Below the pieces are notes generated by a model that was not told where the DNA came from, did no database searches, and saw nothing but the letters and a program-made list of their open reading frames with translations. Both the position numbers and the translations under genes were made by a program. 64,000 nt of DNA, taken from the NCBI GenBank assembly GCA_024734495.1, contig JALMQS010000132.1:2364789-2428788 (forward strand), written 5' to 3'. The stretch is from Forficula auricularia (Eukaryota > Arthropoda > Insecta > Dermaptera > Forficulidae). Shown one piece after another: positions 47,604 to 58,811 of this stretch. Positions within the stretch are counted from its first letter, which is position 1. Each line of letters opens with the position of its first letter.

Positions 47604-48250
47604 CAGTGCTTCCCAACCTAGGGTCCGCGGGTTTTTAGCGAGGGTCCTCGAAAATTTTCAGTAGAATGTACAAATATTTTTTATGAACATTTTTAAAATC
47701 TCGTGCACAGATCCTTAAAATATGATCACATTTCGATCGGTAGCTCGAGAAGAGTTGATCGACATCAGATCAGATAATTTGCTTGAGGTTGAATATAATG
47801 AAAAAAGTATTTCAGAATTTTAGATAAGGCGACTGTAAGAATATCCGTCTATAGCAAAAGAAGCCTTGGTAATCCTAAATTCTTTTGCGACTACATGCCT
47901 ATGTGAAAGAGCATTTTCGTCATTATTTTTAATATAAAATAAGCACAGATCATGCCTTTCCAAGGAAACTTTGGAAGATTCTTTGCGAGTTAGCATTTCT
48001 AAAATTAAATCAGATATTGATTTGTTGTGTAAAAACATACTATTCATTAAATTGTTTTGTGAGCTTCATGCTATGTATAGTTTTTCTTATTTTATTTTTA
48101 AAAACTGTTTGTAAGTTACTATTCTTTGTGAGAAAATATAAACATGTGAAACAAAAATTTTGACGACTAAAATATGTTTTTTTCGGGGGTCGGTGGATTA
48201 TTTTGTCAGATTTAGAGGGCCGTGGCATGAAAAAAGGTTGGGAAGCACCG
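47604..48250. mobile_element. hAT element, internally deleted, perfect 8-bp duplication
   Basis: Ends CAGTGCTTCCCAACC and GGTTGGGAAGCACCG. Both sides carry TGTTAGCG (47596-47603 and 48251-48258). At 647 bp it is far shorter than a full hAT element, and it keeps only the tail of the transposase. Confidence 0.9.
47746..48060 (+). pseudogene. hAT transposase C-terminus (SCAND3/ZBED5-like)
   Basis: The forward frame reads REELIDIRSDNLLEVEYNE, then after two stops EYPSIAKEALVILNSFATT, CLCERAFSSLF, a stop, and LEDSLRVSISKIKSDIDLL followed by CKN. This is the hAT dimerisation tail in the form seen in SCAND3/ZBED5-type transposases (EYP-I-K-A, T-LCE--FS-L, LR--LS-I-P-I--LC). At least three in-frame stops make it non-functional. 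Catalytic and zinc-finger parts are missing. It lies within the 647-bp hAT element and supports its classification. Confidence 0.8.
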
Positions 48251-48699
48251 TGTTAGCGGATGGTTCAAGTTTAAAGTTGAAATTTGGAACCCAGATGCAC
48301 TTTATTAATAAAAATATCTATGCCAAATTTCTGTTCATTAGTTACGACCATTCGATAGCTTCCCAAATGACAATTCAATTTTTTTCTGAATTCTATATTT
48401 TCAAATCAGAAATTTTGAAGTTTAAAATCTAATCAGTATCTATTCCCATACAAACATTTTGGCACCAGAACGAGTTTTCTACAGCTTTACGTTCTTGGTA
48501 TCGGAATCCAGACATCAGAAAAAATGCATCTTTAAACTGAAATTTCTTCACTTCTTAAACATTTTTAAAGACAATAAGCAAATTAGCAAATAAGTCGAAT
48601 GAATTCAATATTTCATCCTGTCTGGCGGAAAGGTTCCGCGCTTGCTTTTCTGCTTTCGCTTATATTATAATTGAAATTATTATTAGTATTTATACTTAC

Positions 48700-49012
48700 T
48701 TTCCGATGATGATGAAAGTGTTGTTGAAGAAGAAATTAGATCCTGGTCCTCTTCTTCCTGATTTGGTTCAGTCGTTGTTGTAGTTTTTTCTTCAGGAACT
48801 GTCCACCAAGGATCAAATAATCCTCGTTTGATACTTCGGGTTAATCGTCTTAGATGATGAAGAATACCCCCATTTTCTTCAATCTTGTCATCTAATACCG
48901 GTGAGATTAAGCTTGAGGATAGAATGGGGTTGTTCTCGCGATATGAATTCTGGATGACTGCAGGTCGGGATTGTTCTCCAATATCATCGAACACGAGGTC
49001 ATTATCGTAGTA
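48700..49012 (-). CDS. trol: Perlecan (trol) exon: acidic, Ser/Thr-rich N-terminal segment
   Basis: This exon encodes residues 1-104 of the visible product plus one base of codon 105. It begins YYDNDLVFDD, runs through an acidic region, then a basic patch containing RSIKRGLFDPWW, and ends in a Thr/Ser/Glu-rich stretch (TTTTTEPNQEEEDQD, then a poly-Ser region). The acceptor is a pyrimidine tract with CAG (49013-49015). The donor is GTAAGT (48699 downward). It enters in phase 0, so another coding exon with the signal peptide must lie upstream, and none was recognised between 49,013 and 64,000. RSIKR resembles a furin-type site, which is inference. The segment has no recognisable fold. Assignment to perlecan rests on splicing in frame to the exons below; a Ser/Thr-rich acidic segment fits an extracellular O-glycosylated or glycosaminoglycan-bearing region. 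The exon structure is more certain than the protein name. Confidence 0.82.
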
Positions 49013-49376
49013 CTGAAAATGAAAGAGAAACATACACAAAAATTAATTAAATATTTCTTCAAAAAAGTTTAGAGATATCTTACTTAAACACTCGAGTTCC
49101 TTTTTAAAATTAGAGATAGTTTGCTTAAATCTTGAAAATAAAAATAAAATCCCGATAACCGAAGTGTTCACACTACAATATAATTTATTTCTATAATTTC
49201 TAACATCTTATGTGACAAATGAACTGGAGAGTCATATTGAGATTTGACTAGCTGCTGACATGGTGGACGCAATAAAAACAAAGCTTATACAAGTACTATT
49301 GATTCCATATAAAATGTAAAACCCACGCCGAAATAAATCCTTTTATCGAAAGCGTGCCACGATTCATTTAACATAC

Positions 49377-49770
49377 TAGCTGCAAGGCCGCCTTCGCGCC
49401 CTTCTCGGGGGCACCTCCCGGACCCCACCCTCACACTCCGCTCGCACCCACTACACCCCCTGAAACCCACCCAGCACCCCTACCCACCGTACCATGCGGC
49501 CGTGCCCAACCCCCGCCCCCACACTATCACCCCAACACTCCATCCCGCACCCCACCCACCTCGGACCCCCAACCCACGAACCCCACTCCCACCCCTCACA
49601 CCCACCCCCCCACCATGCACCCATGCCCAACCTCGCCCCCACGTCACCACCCAACACTCCATCCCGCACCCCACCCACCTCGGACCCCCAACCCACGAAA
49701 CGTGTGCAACCAAAATTTGGCGTGATTTGGAGCAATGTACAGACAAAACCTTAATTTTATATATATAGAT
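49377..49770 (+). mobile_element. Element with GC-rich minisatellite
   Basis: It starts ACTAGCTGCAAGGCCGCCTT and ends TTAATTTTATATATATAGAT. The centre is two copies of about 125 bp (CCCCAACACTCCATCCCGCA, GGACCCCCAACCCACGAA) of C-rich sequence, giving long spurious open frames. The start and end types match 52163-52465. Confidence 0.6.
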
Positions 49771-49778
49771 TATCCTTG

Positions 49779-50020
49779 AAGGAGACAATAAAAGAGTGTG
49801 TCTTCTGCTGGAATTATACATTTTATTTATTTATATATATAACGAGACTATAGTTTCGAGGGCTTTGCCCTCTTCATCAGTCTATTACAATGGATTCACA
49901 GGAATTAATTTATGAATCTAATTTATAATTTATGAAGGGGCAAAGCCCTCGAAACTATAATCTCGTTATTATATATAAATAAATAAAATTTATAATTCTA
50001 TCAGAAGACACACTCTTTTT
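49779..50020. mobile_element. Hammerhead family 1 foldback with 13-bp target duplication
   Basis: Two inverted arms, each ending in an AGAGTGTGTCTTCTGCTG-type terminus, with TAGATTATCCTTG on both sides (49766-49778 and 50021-50033). It is 242 bp long. The minus arm has an intact core; the plus arm (TTATGAA, stem, GAAACTATAATC) is damaged in the first box and at the cleavage triplet. Confidence 0.85.
49846..49880 (-). ncRNA. Hammerhead-like ribozyme, best copy
   Basis: CTGATGA (49880-49874), extra A, stem II GAGGGC/GCCCTC with loop AAA, GAAA (49857-49854), stem III AC/GT with loop TATA, C17 at 49846. Stem I begins GA/TC, then a GT bulge, then ATA/TAT. All conserved core bases are present; the A between the box and stem II is not in the standard consensus. 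It is in the sense orientation in the perlecan upstream intron. Confidence 0.68.
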
Positions 50021-51754
50021 TAGATTATCCTTGTTTGGTAACTAATCCAAATAGAGGGATTTTAGTAACTCGTATTAGGAGAAGAGTTTGCTTTATACAT
50101 TATTCTAAATTTTTTTGATTAAAAATGACAATTGTTAATAAGCGTAGATTTAACTATTTTTACGCAAGTTAGTGAATACATAATTTAATTAGTTTAAATT
50201 TTAATTAATAATTTAATACTTTATTAAAAAAATTAATCACTAACTATTTTGTATAATATAAATCAATCCTAAATAAAGTCCCATAAAATTGCTTCTTGCC
50301 GGTACAAACAATTTAAACAAGCCAGAAAAATTCAAGAAATTATTTTAAATCCTTCATATTATTAAGTGGTATTCTTGCATATTAATTTATTATTTATGTA
50401 TAGTTTGATTCTCGCAAAATTTAAAATTAAAATAATTTTTGATTATAAATAGCCTATAATTCTTAATTAAGTATTTTAGATATGGTATTCAAATCAGCAA
50501 AAAATAAAATCTTTAAAATAGCCCATGCAATGAATTATCATAAGAATGATAAAGTTTCACATGATCCTTTAGAACAAAAAATTGCTAATATTAGGAAAAA
50601 GATGCACGAAACGTGAGAGGGAGATGAACGCGGAGTCCAGTTTGAAAACAGTGACTTAAAGGCTTAAAACTCTTAGCTACAAAAAAAGAAAAGAAACAAA
50701 CAACCCTGGATAAGTTTAACCGGCGGTTTTCTCGATAAAGGATTAGGGAGAGCCAGCATTCCAGAGTTATCAGCTCCAAGGAATAGCTTTTCGGTTACCA
50801 TCAAACTGATACCACCTCTGCACAACACGAATCAATTAATCACGTGATCTAAAAAAAAGGCTTGCCCGAAGCGGTCAATTATCTTTTAATTAATTTTAAT
50901 CAATACCTTGTCATTCTTAATCTCTAATAAAATAATTGTTTGAACCCGTTAACAAGAAGATCAGTATCAAAGTCATTTGCTAGATGATTAAGAAAATCAT
51001 TTATCCTGTTAATTAGACTTTTTTCTTCATCTTGATGATTTCATGAACAATTCAAATCAAGTTAGACCTTAATAATGAAGATAAAAGAAAAGAATAAAAA
51101 GATTCTTAAATTGTCTGAGACATTAATCCATTAAGAAAAATTAGAATCGTTAATCATATGAAGATCCTTTTGAGGGAGTTAATGACGCGAATGAAAATAT
51201 TCATGTTCTTAAGAATTTAGTAAAAACGGTAAAACAAAAGTTTTCCATTCCATTGTTGCCAAGAATTTATGTAGAATATATTTATTTATATATTAAATAA
51301 TTAAGAGAGAAAGAATTTAATTTTTAGGACAAAATCTTAGATTTTAGTAGAAATATTTTTATATTGCAATATCAGAGGTTGAACCTGAGAACTAACATGC
51401 TTTCCGGGCAGTTAGTTAACCCTCGAGACAAAAACCTCTTTCTGACCCGCAATATATTATATAAGCGAAGAAATTTTTTACCCCAGTCGTCCACTGGAAG
51501 CGAAAACGCGCTACGGCGATGCAGCGGGACAATAAGCCAATACTCTACTAAATACTAATACTACTCTACTCCATTTGCTAATTGTCGAGATTCATCTCCA
51601 GTAGACGACCGGCCTTAGGTATTCCATTCTTCTGTAAAGGAAAATAAAAAATTCAGCTTAAAATGAAAAAAAGTTTTTCTTAGAGGATCTTTTGTTTAAA
51701 TATAAAACTAAAGATTTGAGCATCAATTTTTTGAAAATAGTTGGAATGTTTTTC

Positions 51755-51950
51755 AAACAAATTATATTTTAAAAAAACTAAAAAACATGCTTCTAAAAAG
51801 TTCAAAATAATGTAATACTTAATCAAAAAGCGTGGGGGATTTTGTCGAAATTAATTAAAATTTTCTGTGTACCACGCTTTTTGATTAAGTATTACCTATA
51901 TTATTTTATACTTTTTAGAAGCATGCTTTTTAGTTTTTTGAAAATATAAT
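51755..51950. repeat. Palindrome, 78-bp arms
   Basis: AATACTTAATCAAAAAGCGT and ACGCTTTTTGATTAAGTATT face each other across about 40 bp; the arms extend to AAACTAAAAAACATGCTTCT on the left and its complement on the right. Non-coding. Confidence 0.8.
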
Positions 51951-52162
51951 TTATTTTTTTACTATTTAGTCTTAATTATTTTTATAGAAAAAAGTTTGCG
52001 GAAGTTAACAGAATGAAATGTATTTATTTTTATTATTTTTATATAATTACATTCAAATTTAGTTGGTAAACAATTATCTTTATAGAGAAATATTTGCCTG
52101 ATTTAACAGAACGAAAGTAACATTGATAGATAGATAGATAAATTGAAGCTAATATAAAGCAC

Positions 52163-52465
52163 TAGCTGACGACCGACCCTTCGGACCGGCGTCACCTAGT
52201 CCCTGGCGGGAAGTGTCTCGTTCATACCAATTTAATAATTGAAATTTAAAATGATACTGTAAGTATTTAAAGAATGTGGTGAATGAAATTGATTCAACAA
52301 TAAGGAAAGATTTATTTAACACATTGGCTAAGCATGAACACTATCTGGCCAATCAGAATTGTTCTAATAATTTAACGCTTTGCTATTGGCTATGCACTGA
52401 CCAATCAAATCGTTTGGATCATTCAAACATATATACATACTTTTACATTTTATATATATAGATAG
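52163..52465 (+). mobile_element. Short element, ACTAGCTGAC to TATATATAGAT
   Basis: A GC-rich head (ACCGACCCTTCGGACCGGCG) and a TTTTATATATATAGAT end like those of 14100-15037 and 49377-49770. About 300 bp, non-coding. Confidence 0.5.
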
Positions 52466-52498
52466 ATAGATGTAAAAATCAGGTAGGGTTAAAAACCA

Positions 52499-53258
52499 AT
52501 CTACTCTTATTAAACGAGCAAAAATTGTATATTTGTACATATATTTATTATTTATTTGTTTATATATTTGTATCTTGGTTCTTTTTTGAAAACGGCTTTA
52601 CCGATTTTGATGAAATTCACGGGTTAGGGGGTTTTTGGGGTGACAATTCGATCTGTCACGGTCTCATCTTCGACAAAATTGTTTTTGATGGGTTTTTTCG
52701 TAATCAAATTAATTATTCTCAGGTAGACAAATCCCATTCTTAGGGTTTTAAAAAAGGTTTTCCTTTTCTTTTTGTGCTCAGGCAGACAATGGGTCGAGTA
52801 AATCCTTTATTCTCAAAGGCCTTGAACAAGTATTGTGATTGTGGATTTTAACATATTTTGTTTTCCCTAAACGTTAGAAATATTAATAAACGTTTTATAA
52901 TTGTTTTTATAATGAACTTTATTTATTTAATAGAATAAAAAATAATCAAGAGAAGGTCTCAATTTTCTGAAAAACAACACATTTTGATAGGTTTTATTTA
53001 TTAACAATTGGATGAATAAAAATGAATCATATGGTTGAATCAAAACAGGTGCAGTAGGTGGGGTGCAGTGGTGGGTGATTCGGGGGAAGGGCGAGGTTTT
53101 GGGGGTGGGGTTCGAGAGGGGTGGAGGTGGGAGGGGGGTATAGTGGGCGAATATTATATATTTTTGTATTTTTAAATTAATTTAAAAATAATATTAAAAT
53201 AAAGATTTTAACTGAAGGAAGAAGTTACCGAGCATCGCTCGGTGCCTCCAGGTACTGT
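52499..53258 (+). mobile_element. Helitron-like element, family A copy 2
   Basis: Starts TCTACTCTTATTAAACGAGC after AA. It is collinear with 5905-6687, including ACCGATTTTGATGAAATTCA, CACGGTCTCATCTTCGACAA and the end hairpin ACCGAGCATCGCTCGGT followed by GCCTCCAGG. Non-coding. Confidence 0.6.
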
Positions 53259-54089
53259 ATATTAAGAAAGAAAGAATTTATATTTTAGGACAAAATCTAA
53301 GATTTTAGTAGAAATATTTTTATATTTTTGTGTCGATGATTGAGCTAACTGTCCGGAAAGCATGTTAGTTCTCAAGTTCAACTTCTGAGTGGATGAATCC
53401 CCTCTGATATCGTAATATAAAAATATTTATACTACTTCTAGTTCTAAAGCCATCTTCAGGAAAAGATATAAGTATATGGAATTAAAAGGGGGGTGGGCAG
53501 GAGTTTGATAAAATCATGTGATGGCCAGGTCACATATTTGTTTTCAATATTATTATTTATAAATTTTTGATATAAGAAGGGGAATAATTTTGAAACATAT
53601 TTTTTTCTAGCTGTATGTATTTATAAATTCCGATATTCACGGTAATTTCAGAGCTAGAAAACTATTAGAAAGTTCGTTTTGTTGATAGAATTTCTTAATT
53701 TATAATTTATAACTATTAATTTTCGGTCTGAATGAAAATTTGTTATAAAATAAATAATATAGGCATTAGATTTTATATATAAAAATATAGTAGTAGTAAT
53801 TTTCTTTTGTAATTATTTTGTAAGAATTATCTCCCCGTCAAAACATTTGATACATATTTTAATTTGGATTATACAATTAACTATCTCGCAAAATTGTAGA
53901 AACTAATTACTTGTCATATATAAATGAAATGATGCCATAAAATTTTTGAAATTTAAAAAAAAATTAAATGATAATTAAATAAATAATTAAGGATATAATT
54001 TAACAAAATATACTGTTCATATTTATTTAAATTATTTGAAATTTACTTTATTTCTTTAACATCTCATAGTTCAAATCAATAAAGATATA

Positions 54090-54365
54090 GGATTAGAGAA
54101 AAGAGAGCTTTTTGGAAGAATCTAGGGAAAAAAATTAATTTAATATTGCATTAAAAGATGAGAGATGGGTATTGAAAGGGGGTAAGGGGTATTTCAAAGA
54201 GATAGGTAGAAAAGAAAAAGGGAATCGGAAGCCTAGATTAAAATATTTTTCCAGGATATGGTACGAGATATTTTTGGAAAAGTGAAAGAATTGGCAATGG
54301 AGATAAAAAGATGCGTCAAACTAGTCTTAGGACTAACTATCAAATTGTGATGATGAGGATAAACA
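54090..54365 (+). pseudogene. RTE-type LINE 3' remnant
   Basis: KPRLKYF at about 54213, a degenerate KNWQW and DASN ending, then TCTTAGGACTAACTATCAA and TGATGATGAGGATAAA parallel the end of the element at 31813-32634. The frames are heavily broken. Confidence 0.65.
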
Positions 54366-54977
54366 ATTTCAATTAAATGTAGGGTTGCTTAGGGAAAAAT
54401 ATTATTTACTTGTGCGTGAGAACATTTTTGAAAATTATGACCCTAGCCGGAGAAAGAAGTGAATTTAAATGCATTTTTTTCGGGGTTAGTCGTTCACAGC
54501 AGAATCTGGATGTGAGAGGGAAAAAGTTTATTCATTTTTTAATTGTTAAATTGTAACAAAAACAGCACCAAGTGATTTTGATTCTAGATCCCGATAAGAG
54601 AAGAAGAGAGGTCAGTCATAAGCAGCTTAATGGAGAAGGGCCGTTGAGATCATTGAATCTCTTCCCTTATCTAGAGTTTTAATCGTTGCCAGTCATTTGA
54701 GAAAAAGATACAATTGAAAGACGAAATATTTAAGAGGATTAGACATTAAATAAATAACAAGAGATTAATTGAATATGGTATCAAAAGAAAATCAAGTTTA
54801 TTTTAAAAAATTCAAGGGATTATTTAATCATCATGCAGAGTAATAATAATAATATAAATAGAATAGATTTTTAATTAATTAATACTATAAAAATAGGTAG
54901 ATAGTTCCCACGCAAGAACGATCCCAATTACGACCATTCATTTTGGAAAAATTTTCTATCTTTGCAGTCATTGTATT

Positions 54978-56268
54978 GGATTGGCAACTAAGTAATTGCG
55001 GATTTTTTTTTTTTTTTTTTAGAAAATCAAAGACAATTTTTTCATGGAACTAAATAACTTTATTCTGTAATGTATTGCCCATTTTGATCAATGACCTTTT
55101 GCCATCTTTCAGGCAGCATCATAATCCCACGTTCATAAAACTTCTGGTTTTTATTAGCAAAAAACTGAATCAGGTACGATTTGACATCATCATCATTATT
55201 GAAATTTTTACCATTCAAGGAGTTTTGTAAAGATCGAAATAAAAGTAATCAGATGGTGCAAGGTCAGGACTATATGGAGGATGTGGCAAAACATCCCAAC
55301 CAAGCTCCAATAATTTTTGCCGAGTGACCAAAGATGTGTGTGGCCTTGCATTGTCATGATGGAATACAACACCTTTTCGATTTGTCAATTCGGCCCGCTT
55401 TTCTTCAACTGCATTGTTTAATTTCGTTAGTTGTTCAATGTAGACAACAGAATTGATCGTTCGGTTGGTGGTAAGAGTTCAAAGTAGACAATTCCTTTGT
55501 AATCCCACCAAACTGATAACAAAACCTTCTTTTGATGAATACCAGCTTTTGATGTTGTTTGAGCTGGTTCACCTGGCCTGCTCCACGATCTTTTCCGCTT
55601 GATATTGTTGTAAACAACCCATTTTTCATCGCCAGTTATCAGTCGTTTTAAAAATGGATCATTTTCATTACGCTTCTTAAGCAAATCGCAGCTGTTAATG
55701 CGTTGCGTTAAATGCGTTTCTTTCAGTTTGTGAGGAACCCATGTATCGAGTTTTTGAACATAGCCAAGTTGTTTTAAGTGATTTTCAATGCATGTATGTG
55801 ATACATGACACTTCTCTGCAATCTCACGTGTTGTACTGTGACGATCCGAATCGAATATTGCTTTGATTAGGTCGTCATCAACTTCAACTGGACGACCAGA
55901 GCGTTTTTCATCTTTGAGTGAAAAATCACCAAAACGAAATTTGGCAAACCAATTTTGACACTGCCGTTCTTTAAAGGCTTCGTCGCCATAAACAGCACAT
56001 AACTTTTTGTGAGCTTGCGATGCGTTTTTCCCTTTGCAGAAATAAAAAAGCAAAATATGACGAAAATGTTCCTTGTGATTTTCCATTTTTCAACGAACGC
56101 CAAACGAAAACTACGCAACCGATCAAAAAACTTTTTTTACTGATTGACAGCTGAATTGCCAACTATCAAATAACAAAAGGTGTTTTACATTTGGACTACG
56201 CCAGCAAAGCTAAAAATTCAACTGAAGCCATCTATGAGTAAAATCCGCAATTACTTAGTTGCCAACCT
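54978..56268 (-). mobile_element. mariner element, 1.29 kb
   Basis: Terminal inverted repeats TTGGCAACTAAGTAATTGCG (54981-55000) and its complement (56247-56266). A TA follows on the right (56269-56270); the left edge is slightly changed. Typical length for a full mariner. A poly-T run (55003-55020) lies just inside the left repeat. Confidence 0.92.
55060..56086 (-). pseudogene. mariner transposase, two frameshifts
   Basis: It starts at ATG 56086 (MENHKEHFRHILLFYFCKGK). The N-terminal helix-turn-helix region contains GDEAFKERQCQNWFAKFRFG, and a linker has WVPHKL. The catalytic residues are the Asp of TGDEKW, the Asp of HHDNARPH and the Asp of YSPDLAPSDY; 34 residues separate the last two, the mariner D,D34D signature. 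One frameshift near 55460 breaks the frame after ELLPPTE, and a second near 55225 follows SDY. The C-terminal end (LPERWQKVIDQNGQYITE, TAA at 55060-55062) is in the third segment. The original length of about 342 residues is normal for mariner. With two frameshifts it is not expected to make transposase. It is in the host-gene orientation. Confidence 0.93.
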
Positions 56269-56574
56269 TATAATTAATGATTTCTATACATTCTTATCCT
56301 ATGGCCTAAAAAAACAAAAAATAAAAATAGTAAAAAAAATCATTAAATTAATATTTCTCGTCATATTTAATTTTTAACTTTCTCTACAAACGTAAATGGG
56401 CCCTCTATTAGTGTCACCATCACATGTGTCTGTTTTTTAAATTGATTCTAAAATTATTGAAATTTCTTTAGTATCACTTTGTCTTCGAATAATTTGTGTA
56501 TAAGTAATTTTTCTTTTTTTATAGATATTTTAATGAAATCATATTTTGTTTGTCTATAAATCGTCTTACCATAC

Positions 56575-57320
56575 TTTTCGGTGTGACCGGGACTATTCCG
56601 GTTTGAAGCTATGGTTCAGGTGTCCCGGTCAGTTTTTCATTTTGTCCCGTTAATTTGGAAAAATTAAGTGTTGCCTAGGAAAAGTTAATTTTGAACTAAA
56701 TTTTAGTGGATTTCTTGACGTGATTAAAAATACAAAGAAATAGAAGAAAAAGTAAAAACTTTTTTCAAGACCGGGTATGCTTGTTAGTTAAAGCCGTAAC
56801 AAGTAATTTCTTTTGTACATTTTAATGATGTCCGATTGAATATTCTCTCTCTTTTATAACGAGTATGGTCCGAGTGAAAAAGACCATTCCTAGAATAATT
56901 TAAATTAAGAAATTAATCTCTAATAGTCTGAAACAGGTTAGAACTTGTATTTGGTATCTTTACAGTGCCTTCTTAGCTCTAAAGAAAAAGAGATCCTTCT
57001 ATACTAATTAATCATTTTTCTTTATTAACCACTTCACAAAAAAGATCATCTTTTTAAATCATAAACTCTTTGCTGAATATAATTATCTCTTTGTAAAATC
57101 ATATAGAAGTTCCTCATTTTATTATTTCGAATAAACTCTCAAATTATCGTGGTTTGAGAAAAAGATATTATAGTAAGTGTTTTTAAGTAGGTACCTCGAA
57201 GACCTCAAAAAAGGCTATATAAAATTTTTAGGAAAATTAGGTACATTTTAAAGTACTTTTCTAATCAGTAATTACTTCACAAAAAGATCATATCTGATTA
57301 ATAATAAAGAAATAAACAAA
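56575..57320 (+). mobile_element. Family F repeat, copy 3
   Basis: GTGTCCCGGTCAGTTTTTCA and the following 330 bp are collinear with 41133-41650 minus its LINE insertion. The 57080-57160 part matches 15880-15980 inverted. Non-coding. Confidence 0.55.
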
Positions 57321-57699
57321 TGTACTAATATTTCAAATGGCTATGGATAAAGTCTAGAACCGATCCGTTGGAGTTTATTTTTATTGGTATTATTACAGCC
57401 GTTTATTTGAATCGGGTAGGTTATGGTGACTTGTATTTTTTTCTTTTTTGCAAATATCTAAATGAGAAATTTCGCTCTATTTATTTTTGTGAAATTTTTA
57501 TTTTTTAAATGTGACAATTACTTATCCCAAAATATTAGTAAAGTTCACTGACAATGTTTACTTAATTATTTACCTTTCTTACTCTTTAGTATATTTTTGA
57601 AAAAAGGTTATAGAATTATGAACATAAACCAGAAAAATGTTAAAATGTTAAAGATGAAATATTTTAACATAATCCTAAATCAAAAAGTACAATGAATTA

Positions 57700-57872
57700 G
57701 GGCCGTTTGTGCGTCGCAAAGTAAACCGACTTTTTACCAGTAACACAAGGTAGATGGTAAATGGAGGGACATCTATCAGTGCCTGGCATCTGATTGGCCA
57801 CCCCAGTCCCTCCATTTACCATCTATCCTGTGTTAGTGGTAAGATTAGCATTTACTTTGCGACATACAACCC
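57700..57872. mobile_element. PIF/Harbinger-type MITE, 173 bp
   Basis: Ends GGGCCGTTTGTGCGTCGCAA and TTGCGACATACAACCC form an imperfect inverted repeat. TTA flanks both sides (57697-57699 and 57873-57875). An inner inverted pair (GATGGTAAATGGAGGGAC and GTCCCTCCATTTACCATC) makes most of it palindromic. Confidence 0.8.
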
Positions 57873-58811
57873 TTATATTGTTGGTAAATTTTACAAGGAT
57901 TTACATTTTCATGATTTAAGAAAAAAATTTTGTTGTTGTTTTTTTTTCACTTAAAATTCAATAATTCAAAAGAAAATTAATATTTTCTAGAGTTTTATTT
58001 TATTTTCACTTGATATATAAAAATGTAATATAATTCATTTCTATAACGAGCACTATTTTTTTCATTTTGTTTCTTTTAGAGAAGAAAGTGCAATAATTTG
58101 TTTCTAATGAAAACTTTTATAATTTGGCTGAAAACTTCATTTTAACTTTTTCTATATTATTTTTATTTCTTGTTTTTTTTTTCAGTTTCGACTTTTCTTA
58201 TTGTTTTATTTTCCAATGTACAAATTACAGACATCGTTTTTTGGCTTTTAATGGAGTGGGTATCTAAAAAACAGGTTGAATCTTCAGTTTGAATACGACA
58301 GCTGGCTTTCTTAAACATTCTAGCGAAGCATAGACGAGTGTTATAGAATAGGGACTGTTTAGAAAAAGAAAGAACAAATAGACGAAGAGAGTGGGCGATG
58401 CAGAAAGTCTTTTCGTAACGAGGTATCTCAAAAATAAGAATTCAACTCAACAAACACAATTAACGATCTCAGTTTAAATTCTGTAATTAAACCTCTCGAA
58501 AAGTAGAAATCTCTATTTTAAATTGTATTTCTAAACAATAAACAAAAAAACTTGAACTAACTATCATTAAAATTAAAGTAAGTACTATAATATAAAAATT
58601 TAATTAATATAGTTAGAAACTTATTTTTATTTATTGTATATATCAGGGGTGGCCACTAGCCTTAACTTTGGGAGCCGCAAATTTATAAAATTGTTTCAAA
58701 GCGAGTCACATTGTTTGGAGATTAAATAATGGTTTATTAAAAAAAAGACACATTTTTTATTTTATAAAATATAAATGAAGTAACATATATTTTTTGCTCT
58801 ACTTACTTATA

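Larger units (their letters stand above)
46049..48699 (-). other. Perlecan intron, 2.65 kb
   Basis: It lies between two phase-matched exons. It holds LINE C-terminal remnants (46183-46920) and an internally deleted hAT element (47604-48250). 46920-47590 and 48260-48690 show no recognisable feature apart from AT-rich sequence; the ORF-like stretch at 47307-47590 has no family resemblance. Confidence 0.8.

Noticed and set aside
49451..49821. Long minus- and plus-strand open frames rich in Gly/Trp/Val or Pro
   Set aside because: They are translations of the C-rich minisatellite, open in several frames at once, with no domain pattern.
53435..53475. Minus-strand CTGAAGATGGCTTTAGAAC
   Set aside because: Followed by GAAGT instead of GAAAC and no stem I; may be an old remnant but cannot be supported.
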